A stretch of DNA of 64,000 bases from Arbacia lixula (lineage: Eukaryota > Echinodermata > Echinoidea > Arbacioida > Arbaciidae). Below the pieces are notes generated by a model. It had not been told where the DNA came from. It worked only from the letters and a program-made list of their open reading frames with translations, and ran no database searches. Position 1 is the first letter of the stretch. Every line of letters starts with the position of its first letter. The position numbers and the translations under genes were made by a program. The stretch is taken from the NCBI GenBank assembly GCA_963669155.1, contig OZ022580.1, forward strand, positions 22,348,039-22,412,038. Reading direction: 5' to 3'. This document shows positions 49,101 to 60,600 of the stretch, piece by piece.

Positions 49101-49572
49101 AATGATAGCATTTTTACAGTAGAAAGTCAATCAGAAGATTGTCAACATTGTGTGACATTGAAGCTTTGGCAACATATTGAGGAGCACAGTCGGGAATCAA
49201 AGCTGAGCATTTTACTGCAATCTTCTCAACTGCTTCATATTTTAGTACTTTCCAAATCTTGACAGTGTTGGTGACAAACTGGGACGTAACATAGTAATGT
49301 CTTGTGGCTATTGATGACATACCCACAACTAGTGAACAATATTCCTCTGCAAAGTGAGCTGGCTAAGGGAGAAAAAGAAATCTGATATTGCCTAGATTTG
49401 GCTGGATATTGACGAGGAGGTGAGGTTTGAAAGCTCTGTGCATCCTTCAGGAAGTGGCTGTTGTGAGCAGTGCTGGGGTAGTCTTTCATTGAGGTAGGAA
49501 AGGAGACAGAGAAAGAGAGAGGGGGGAGAAGGGGGTAGGGGAGGGAAAGAAAGAAAGAGAGAGGGGAATAAC

Positions 49573-49637
<65 letters not shown>

Positions 49638-51585
49638 ATCATTCATACATGTGTAGTTGAGAAAATAGTTTGTGCCCAAGGAAATCCAATCTCTTATTTC
49701 TTTTTAGATTTTAGATGAAATAGTGAGATATATCAGGCCTTCTTTTAACTTTGATGTTCTATCAGCCAATGAACATACAAAATACATATGGAGACATGAT
49801 AAAATAAATTACAAGAAAATAAAAACATTTTGTTAATTCTTTAAAGGATAAAAGGAACAAAAAAATGCATTGATGTTAATCAAGTCTAGAACCTGCAAAT
49901 AACAATGCATAACACTATCTACTATTGATAATCGTATCCTTTTTTTTTTATTAAACAAATGCTTTTGTTTTTTTCATATAATTGTTCATCAAAAGACAAA
50001 ATTTGCAGTGAGGTGTTCAGTAAACTGATTTGAAATTACTCATTCTATTACCTTGCCCCTAAAAGGCAAATTTGAGATTGGTCTATAGTCTTTCAAGTTA
50101 CTGCATCCAATGGCTGTTTTTAGGATGGGGTGAATCAAAGCAGATTTGAGTGTTGAAGGAAAGACTGCATGTTCATATCTTGCTTTGATATCAAATCTCT
50201 TATGGGGAAATACATGTATAATGAGAGTTAAATATTCCTGGCATTTTTTAACCCCTGAGCTCTGTGGTAAACATTGCCTTATGTATAAAAAGTTACTGTT
50301 TTTAGAGTATTTTATTAGGTTTCTCAACCGCATGCACCATGATAGCATGCAGGCATCATGGTACATGTACGTTAATAACGTGACAAACAAGAAAATAAGA
50401 TTTCATTTGTGAGTGTGGTCAGACTCCTGAATTATTCAGGTATATTTGTGTGTTATGAAGTATTTTGAAGTATTGTTGGTGATTTTGTGCTACCAACATT
50501 TTGGGATTCAAAAAACTGTTACAAATATTATGGTAATATTCCTGTAGTGTGACCATCTGTAATTCAATACAAACAGGAACTGATGGGTGAATCCCAATTG
50601 TAGGCAGCTTCCAGGCTATTTGGAAGGTATTGACTGTGGTTGTAATCCTGAAATCCTACACCTTATTAACGAAAAGTACAACGTACTTGTGATGATGCAC
50701 TGTTGTTTACTTGTAAAATAATAAAATAATAATAATAATAATAATAAAAAATAAATAAATCATTTATAGTGCGCAGAAACTATATTTATATATTCTACTG
50801 CGCTGCAAGAGCTTTTATATGCACTTCCACTACGTAATGCTATATAATTTTAAATCATGGTCAGAAGTAGATTAGGTCTATGTTTAGAACAAATAGGTTT
50901 TCACCTTTGATTTAAAGCTGTCTAATGTTTTAGATTTCCTGATGTCTACAGGTAGTTTATTCCACAATCTAGGAGCTGCACACAAGAATGATCGGTCACC
51001 TAGGGTTACTTTTGTTCTGATTTGGGGGACTTGCAACAACGATGTGTCTTGTGTACTGCGGAGATTATGACCGTGGGTTTGACATTTAAAATGCAGTAAT
51101 TCATTAATGTATCTAGGAGCCTGACCATTTAACGCTTTAAAGACTATCACCAACATCTTGAATTCAATTCTTTGGCGTACGGGCAGCCAGTGCAAGTCTC
51201 TTAACAATGGTGTAACATGGGCAAATTTTGGAAGATTACAAATCAATCTTGCACATGAATTTTGAACCCGCTGTAACTTTACTATCTGTGAGTCTGGTAA
51301 TCCGTACAGTACACTATTACAGTAATCTACAAGCAAATAATCACAAGCAAGCACTCTTGTAGCTCTTATAATGCGTGAGTAATTCATATCAAAATGGAAA
51401 TCAATCAGTACCAGATACATGTATACCACCAGTACATCGTACATCTGTAGGATGTTTTAAGTCACTAAATGTTTGAAAATATCTTCCCATTTCTTTGTTA
51501 AAGGAAAAAGGAAATAGAACATTCAATCTCCTTATTTGTCTTCAGTCCTCCTTTTTGAAATTGTAAGGCTTCTGGCTAATACTAA

Positions 51586-51646
<61 letters not shown>

Positions 51647-54600
51647 AAGAAAGAAAGAAAGGGAAAGAAAGAAAGAGAGGGAGAGAGAGAGAGGTGGTTT
51701 TGGGGATGGGATGGTGGAGAGAATAATAGGTTTCATACATGTAGTAGTTTGACCAATGAGGTGAGATAAAGAGCCTAGAAAGTTTGTTTTATGACACAAA
51801 TGGTCTTCCTACTACGCAACAGCCAATAGAGTATTGCAGAGATATTATTATCGCCCAGATCTTGTCTTGGGGATAGATGCCAGCTTTCTTCAGTCCCTTT
51901 GAAATTCCAGGTTCCTTCCTGCATGTTTTTCTCAGTGCATGGCAAGATCACCTCCCAACATACAATGAACAGTACGTAGATTCTGCTCAAGTTTCCATGC
52001 ACCCTCTAAGTCATCGTTTTCTGCATGAAATTCTTCAATCATTGGCGCTTTCATGGTCCAAATTAGTGAATTACGTCTGTCTGTTGTGAAACTGCTGCAA
52101 CATTTATGGTATTTTGCAGAAGCAGCTTCCAACATTTGCTTACTGCAATATTGCAGTATTTTTATTTGGTCGTGATCCGTCAAGAAGCCACAAAAAGGGC
52201 GAAAGGAGGAAGCAATACAGCATTATTTGAGAGACTCCCATTCATATACGCAGAGCTATCGGTAATGCATTGGCAATATTGCTGCAATTGTTGAGCTTAT
52301 GCAATAACTAAAGTAAGTTGTGATAGTCCACTGTAATGCAAGCAGTGTGCTATGCGAGAACCACGCTGCTGCTCGCTGAAGTACACTCTAGGAATGAAGA
52401 GTTTGGTCTCTGTGTTTCCAACTTGCACAAGAATAGTATTCACTCTTCCTGAAAATGTTTGTGAAGCTAAGACTAAAATGTCATAAATGACATTCTTAGA
52501 TCTAAGGTATCCATGCTGAGTGCCAAGACTTTTTTTTAAAAGCGCTTCCCTGTCTTTAAATCTAGTTCATGCCTGCCAACCAATCAGTTAACAGGATTAT
52601 CGAGATGGGGTATACATGTAGTACTGCTATTTTGTTCTCAACATAACATGTATGGATGCTGATGATGATGTTCAAAGTTTTGAATGTCAGAAGTTAGTCA
52701 TTGATTTTGGAGTGATGTAACTGTTTGCCCCCCCCCCCCTCCCATTCTCACTTTCTTTTTTTCATTGGAAAAATAACTGGCAAATGGCCATTGTTGTGCC
52801 CTCAGCCAAATCCCAGGGTTGGAGACGGCCTCCCTCCCCCTTCACTCAGGCCGCATTTTGTTCCATATTACTCATAGCAGTCAGGGGACATGCTGTCACC
52901 AAAAGTGCAAAGAAAGAGCAAAACTAGCCAAATAACTTGAGTTGATTGGTAAACCTGTCTGATATCTAGCCATTGGAGAGATACACCAGACGCCCCATTG
53001 TGTCCAATCTGGCTGAGGTGTAGAAGATGTGGGCCATTTGGAAGTGCTTAGTGTGGCTGCCTGGGTGATGCGTGGGGTGCTGTTAGAGGTTAGAGCAAGA
53101 CGTCTTGTCAGATCACTCAAGGTAACCTGGGCTTATATCAGCACGTCTTCTTATATTCAGATGAGATCATGTGATGTGTCAGATGCTATTTGTCCAATAT
53201 GTGCAATGTTTATTTCTCTTCAAACAACTCACATTTTGATCTGCAGTGGACAAAAAGAACTCAATGTTAGTTTTGTTGCCTCACATATGAAGTCAATTAT
53301 ACCATAAAAAGCACATTTTAAAGGCTTGTTTGTTGGTTAAAGTGTTAACATTTTAACAGCTGTCATGAATTAAATACAGGGTAGCCCTTTTACAGGTCAA
53401 ATAAATAAAAAATGTTGTGAAAACAATGGACAATAGAAAGAGATACTGCATTATAATTTTCCTCCCAATAGTAGAACTGGAAACTGACTTTAAAGTGGAA
53501 TTACAGCAATCAGTACATTTTGAGGAGGTTTTTGGCAGGTTGTCTGAAACCTACATGTACATGTATAGCCTAGAGACCACTGTGCGCTGAGGTGTGCAGC
53601 GGTCCACTTTAAAATGCAAGAGTTCAATGGGAGCAATGATTGCATCGCGCACTGACAGGGACAATACGATTATGAATGTAGACTACAGCCACTAGGTTTT
53701 AAACATAAACAAGGATAGTTTTTCACTTCTCCTGAAAATGTTTGTGAAGCTACTGCATGACTGTGAGATTATGTTACGTTTAGGGTATTCTGGTGATTCC
53801 TGCCAAGTTTCATGACTTTTGCAAATGGGACACCCTGTCTTTAAGTTGATGAAACTGCTGGTAGAGTGAGTCAATCTACATTTTGTGTATCAAAGAGCCC
53901 CTGAAGCAGAAATGTGATCTTGGTTATGGAGAAGTTCCGGGCAAAATTATGAATCTGGTTTCATACTCTAGTCCTCCACAATTTACAGTGTCCATCATGG
54001 TTTTAAATTAAGGGACTGTTGGGGGAGTGGGAGAAGAAATGGAGAATGGTTAGTCTTCTGCAGCCAGACCCCTTTATGGAATAGTTTTGTTCAGAAATGC
54101 CCCACGGCCTGGAAGCCAGACTTGCTCTAGAGGTGCGTCTTCATTAGCCCGACCAGACAAAATAGCGAGCTAGTTTGCTGATTGGGAAACTAGCCTGAAG
54201 TTGTTGAAAGTAGCTTGAAACTTGGGGTACGTAAGCTTGAAACTTGCGCAGCATAAATTATCCCGAAGTTTGCACTTATGCAGTGTGCGACGGAAGTAGG
54301 CCCCGACCTCATGGCTTCAGTTGTGAGCTGGCATTCACGCACATACAAAAACCTATACGTAAACAATGTCTCTTGCACGCTGATGCATGTTAAATCCAAA
54401 AGTGTATTTTTTTGCATAATAACCCAAGAAATAATACACTGAATTTCACTTAAACTTATAATGATAATACATGACGAGGTACTTGAGGGATTTCAGTGTG
54501 GGTCAGATAGATCAAGAGTCATAGGTCAAGGTCAAATTGTGAAATTTTGCTCTTTATAAAATGAATTTTGACCACCAAAGATGTCAAATTATGCCACATA

Positions 54601-57600
54601 GATGATACATGTACGATAGGTCTCTCAATCAAGTTGTATGTCATCGCCAAATGCATTAGAGGATGAAATTTTATGAAATGTAGCTGATTTTGGCAATACT
54701 TCAGTGTCAGGGCAGGATAGCGGAGGCATACCTTTCAACTGCATGTTAAATTATTTTTTGAAGAAAAAAAATTAAAAGGATAATAATGTACATGTAAACT
54801 AGCAGAACTCCCTAGGATTGGAGAAGATTGTGCATATTTTCTGTGTTTACATGGAAAGCTCGCCTCTCAGGTTGAATCTGCGAGACCAGTCTGACACAGC
54901 TTTTAGGGTTACGACTGTCTGTTTACACGCTACTTGGATTGCAGGGTCCAACTTGCCTCTCGGGGCAGACTCTGCAATTACCCAGAATACTCTGAACTAT
55001 TGCACTTGCCAAGCTCGCTTTTGTTAATTTGGGGAAATATCCTCACCCCATATGCTTGCGCAGTTGTGACAAGTAATACCTAATGTGCAATGCATCTATG
55101 AAGATTCAGTGAAGGAATATTATTCTACAATAAGGTATACATGTAAGCTCTAAACATGATATCACGTTGCAGTCAAAATTCTTGATTTCACGCTGTTCCG
55201 CAGCATATTCCATAAAAAAGTTGCTGGAAATGTTACTATAAATCAGATATTTCCCTTTCAAGAAACATGAAAAACGTGCCCAGCCGCGCCCAAGCTAGTA
55301 TTTTCATCTTGAAAAGTATCAAATTTAGTATTCCCTTGTCCTTATTAACTACATAATAAGCACTTTGTGACAAAGCTGCCAGTTAATCAGTGAAACCTGC
55401 AAATGTACGTGCTTAGGAAAGACCTATTGAAAAATCCAGGTGGACTTGGACATAACATGCATCATATTGTTAAGAGTAGCTGCCACTCATGAATATTGAG
55501 TGGCAGCACCAAACCTCATTCAAAGGGACATCCATTTCTTCAAACATCCTTGCTTGTATCCATGCGGAGCGCTCAGTATGTACAGATCTATAGGTTGGTG
55601 TCTCCCTTTAAAGTGCAGTTGCCCTACAGAGCGCAGTGCAGTAAGTACCTTTGATCTCTGGGCTGTGTGCCTCAATTTCATCCAGCCTGGCTTCTACTCT
55701 GCAGCAAAGGGCTGGAATTGAATGAGATTCATCTTAATGCCAAGCAGTGCACAAATCAAATTAAACAGGCTCAGCTCAAAGTAATGGATAAATGTATGCA
55801 AAATTCTTTTACTTGTAAACAATGTATCTCTTGTCTCAATCACATTCAAGTTCAAGTACAGCGTACATGTAGCCCTTAATGTAGAATTTTGCATTAAATT
55901 TGATTTGCGTTTTTCAGTCAAAGTAGTATGTTGCTCCTGGAATTTAATGGTTTCTCATTGTACAGATTGTAATCATGTTGTAGTACTAAGTTGTGTGCAT
56001 TAGTCTGAGAGTATAGCAAACTCATCTAATGTCCAAGAGTACATGTACAGTACATACAATTCTGTGAAAAAGCTCAAGATTTTTTGCAAAATATTTTAAT
56101 GCCATACTAGCGTAATTTATGTTTTTTTTTTCTCGGATCAGAAATAGGGCACTGCTGTACAATTGTGGTCTGATGGTGTGTTATTTTATACTGTTTGAAG
56201 GACCACAAGAGAGCAAGTAATTGTATACCGAGAAGAAGGAACAGGAGGGGGTTGGCTGGCTATAGCGTGTGGGCGATGTACAGATGTGCCGGAGGAAATG
56301 AGTCAAGAGCTATTGTTTTTAAGAGACAGATAGATCTACACCGTTAGAAAATAAAATCCTGCCAAGGAGAATAGTGAGGAGACGGACATGGCAGTGAAGA
56401 AGGTTGTTTGCTAATTGAATACTGTAGCTGGACAAGTTTAGGACATATGTATTAAACTCTTTTTATTTTGACTTCAAATGGAGAAAGATTGTGATCAGGG
56501 ACTGTTTGAGTAGAATGCTTTTCATGCTGTTCATTATTTCTCTATCCATTCTTTAATAGGTAGCCCATTAAGTTTACAAGCACATGTAATGAATAAACTA
56601 ATTATTACTTCTAATTGATACTTATGAGAACATGATCAGTTTGTATTTTGGAATGAAAACATGAAGAGCATTGTGTCTTAAAACTTCTATTTCTATGTTG
56701 GGTATTCTTGTATGTTAAAGAAAAAAAACTCTTAATTAATTCCTCACTTATTTAACTTTTTGCTGCCCATCCAAAAGTAGGATAGCACTTACCCTGTCAT
56801 GTGTTGTTACTGGCATTGTGATGATGAGATTCAAATAGTTGTTGAAGTTAAAGGGAAGGTTCACCCTGAAGATAAGTTGGTTTCAATAAAAGAAATGTTT
56901 GAAAGAAACGTATTAGTGAAGGTTTCACAACAATCTGTCAAAAAATAAGAAAGTTATGATCTTTTAAATTTTTTATTTTGTGATGTCGTTTGCGAGGTGC
57001 TCTCCCATACATTGTATGTTGTGTGCAGTGTGATTCTGTAAATGGCTCTTTTCTATTTTTGATAAAGGATTTTATTTTCATAGAGGTATGTGTGTAAAAA
57101 CATATTTCTGATGATGTATCAGATGCACAAGTAAAAGGATGCATATTTTTTTTGAGGAAATGCACATTTTCAAAAAAAAAATGTAAACAACATATGGGGG
57201 AGCACCTTGCATGTGACGTCCTAAAATCAAACTTTAAATGATCATAAATTTCTTATCCTTTGACATATTTTCAGCAAACCTTCATTAATATGTTTCTTTC
57301 GTGTGTCTGCTTTTATTAATACAAATATAATTTCAGGGTGAACTATCCCTTTAAGGAAATGATAGGTTGTTCCTTGGCTTGTTTTGAAGCATAGTATAAC
57401 AGTTGTTGTGCATGTGTTATCACTCCTGTACAACAGCCAAGGATCTGCTCTGATGAGACCCCCTCCCGCCTGTGTCTGTTTCAGCTTCTACATGTATTTG
57501 ATGAGCAGTCATTGAAATGTCATTGGAACAAGGTCGATAGTACATGTATGTACAATAACTGTAAGACAATTGTGAATCAACATTTGTGCTAGTAATACAA

Positions 57601-60600
57601 ACAGTGAGTGGTCATGTGTGTGATGGAACAAGATTTTGTGTGAGGTAAAAGATCGGATGCTCTTTTCAATGAGGAGAATGTGAAATCTTGTCCCATTGCA
57701 TGAACAAGGCATAACTCAGACATCCATGAGCTTTAATAAGAATGCAGAATATTCTATGTGTGTGGTGTATGGGGCATGCAGGGGGGGGGTGCAATTAATA
57801 GATCACCCTCACTGAACAAAATAAACTGTCATATATATGCATATTCCTGTAGTACATGTAACAACTGAAACATGACCAATTAATGAGCTTCCCTATTATA
57901 GACAACTATACAGTACATACAGATAAATGTTCATCTTGTTTTGAACATAGATCTTTCTAGAGCTAAATGTAGACAGCAAACATGTTTTGATGAAAATGTG
58001 ACATGGTTCAATCCTATGTAATTGCAATGTGTAGGCCATTCTTATTGATATGCTCATGACACAACACTACTAGGTTAAGTGTTTTGTTTGCATGTCAAAT
58101 AAGCTTCAGATTTCTTTGCATGCTGTTTATTCCTTTGTGGCATTTCATAATAGAATTTAATGATTGCATCCTGTTTATACGCACAGTACTATGTGTGATT
58201 GATTAACAGTAATAGAGTGGAAATGTAATGGTAAAATTGTATACCTCTAGTGATTTAAACAAGACATGTTTGGGTATTAACATCTGTGCAATACAATGCA
58301 CTTATTTTTTTTCCTAATATTTTTTATCAGGACTCTGCATGTATCAGAACAACACATTTTGGGGTTGAAAAGATTTCAAAATATTCTAGAAAATTTTTCT
58401 AATTTTTTTCTGGACAATGTCCAATCTGAATTGAGTTTGCCTTTAAAGATTGTCCGTCCCTTTTGCAAGCTTAAAATTTGAAATCGTCTATCACGATCAT
58501 AAGTTGAAGAAAGTGTGATTCAAGACCATTTCTAAGAATATAGCATGTTGAAGCTTTCTGTATATGTAAAAGATTTCAGCCGTTAAATTTCAAACCGACT
58601 TTTTTCGTACCACGAAAAAAGTATTAGTCTTTGTTACAGTATCTATGTGGCTATTATGCGTGTGTGAAATCCTAATTTTATGAGTAACTACCAAACTTTG
58701 GAGATGATTCCTTCCATAGAACAATTTTTTTCATAATGCGTTTTATAATTTAATAAACAGATTAATCAATAAAGCAGATATTTCAACACAAACTGCTAAG
58801 AGCCTGAGGTAAAGACTATTAATCAGACGTTGTTTACGTGCATTATTTGAATTTTCAGTTTCAAATTGTGAATATAGAGCTTGCTAACACTTCTCTTTAT
58901 GTTTTGCCAATGTTTCAATGGTTTTGTGGTGATCTGAAAAAGGGACTGGCTGTCTTTAAGTTTGGGGACAAAGTCCAGTGAATGATTTGATATTCTTTGG
59001 TTATTGGGCTTGGAAATTTGACACAAATTAGGAAATGAGCCAAGCTAGAATCCTAGCGCAATAACGCATGAGATTGCAATGCAGCCTGTGAAAGTCGTGG
59101 GGCTTTATACAACTCCGACTGTTACACATGTACACGGTTGTGATCTTAAATGCATGGATGTAGGCATAGAAGCTTTTGCCAGAATTTTTATTTTGTGGTG
59201 ACACAAGATTCGTCAGTGAGGAAGGGTAGACTTTCACACATACACACAAATTTGTATGTTGACCTTAAAGTGTCTCATTTGCAAGTCATAAAACTCCATA
59301 AGAATCAGCAGTATACGCTGAAGATAACGTGTATGAAATCTCCCAGTCAAAGCTTCATAAACGTTTTCAGGAAAAGTGAAAAACTCCTTGTTTACATTTG
59401 AAACGCACCAACCATAGTCTACATTCATAATGGTATTGTCCCTGTTTGCATGTGGTACAGGCATTGCTCTTATTGAACGCATGCACCATGGAGCGGACAG
59501 GTACAGACCATACTGCACAGCGGACTCCGGTCACTATAAGCTAGAGGTTTTGGACAACCCCCCAAAAACCTCAAAATCTAGCCACCGCTTTCAGTTTCCA
59601 GTTCTATTATTTGGAGGGAAATTGTGATACATTATTTTTTTACCATTTTCTGTGGTTTTTACAAAATGCTCTTTTTTTAATCTGCAAAAGGGACACCCTG
59701 TCTTTAAAAACATGTGTTATTTTCATATCAAAAGAGTTTGGGCATGATGTGCGTACCACATGAAATCAAGACAGAAGGGCACAGCTGGAAGAGGAAGCAT
59801 ACCCAGTGTAAAGGCAATTGAAGTTTCTACTGAACTAGTTTGGTGAAGTCATAAGGCCCATTTACATGTACACTGGCCAGCAAAAATCATGATTTTTCTA
59901 AGATCGCGATCTTTCACCCAAACAACCAAAACATTGCGCCAGAAAAAATCACTCCCCTTAGTGTGATTTTTTTTTAAACTTCGCATTACAAATCACAAAG
60001 TTTGCCAGTGTAAATGGTAAGCATAGAAAAATCTGATTTTTTGCCACATGACTTGCAGTATTCCCGGCGGGCTGACTTGATCTTTCTCTGTAAAATTACA
60101 CACGCATTTAACAATGTGCAATGACAATGATGCGCCACTTATGACGTCTTAATAACCATGTGGCGCGCCATGCGCGGTCTCCTTTGGATGACTAGTGGAC
60201 ATGCGCAGCACCTATAAAAAAATTGTGATGTTTCAGATGGTGTTTTTTTTGGCAAGTGTAAATGGTGTGACATAAAATCATGATTTTAAAAATTGAGAGC
60301 TTAGTAAGTATAAATGGGGCTATAGTAATTGCCAGGTTGTGGAATCTACATATAGTTATCCTTCCATTGGTGGAGACTTTCCATACATATGAACATATGG
60401 ATGTTTACTCTGCTTATCACAGTTCTTTCATATCTTCAGCTGATAGCAAATAAGTTTCCTAATGAGATCAGCACAATGGAAAGCAGTCACTTCTTTGATT
60501 TATTGGAATGATGCTTAACATACAGTGCAGAAAGATGACAATTTCTCCATCTCTTCTACTCACTGCTGAACACATTTTGTAGCTTTTATTGAATGATGGT

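Noticed and set aside
51932..52183. 83-codon minus-strand ORF
   Set aside because: No domain or splice support; lies in intron sequence of the + strand gene.
54818..55027. 69-codon + strand ORF with near-repeat GCCTCTC motifs
   Set aside because: It looks like a decayed inverted-repeat fragment (two GCCTCTC...CTGC stretches), but I could not define its ends.
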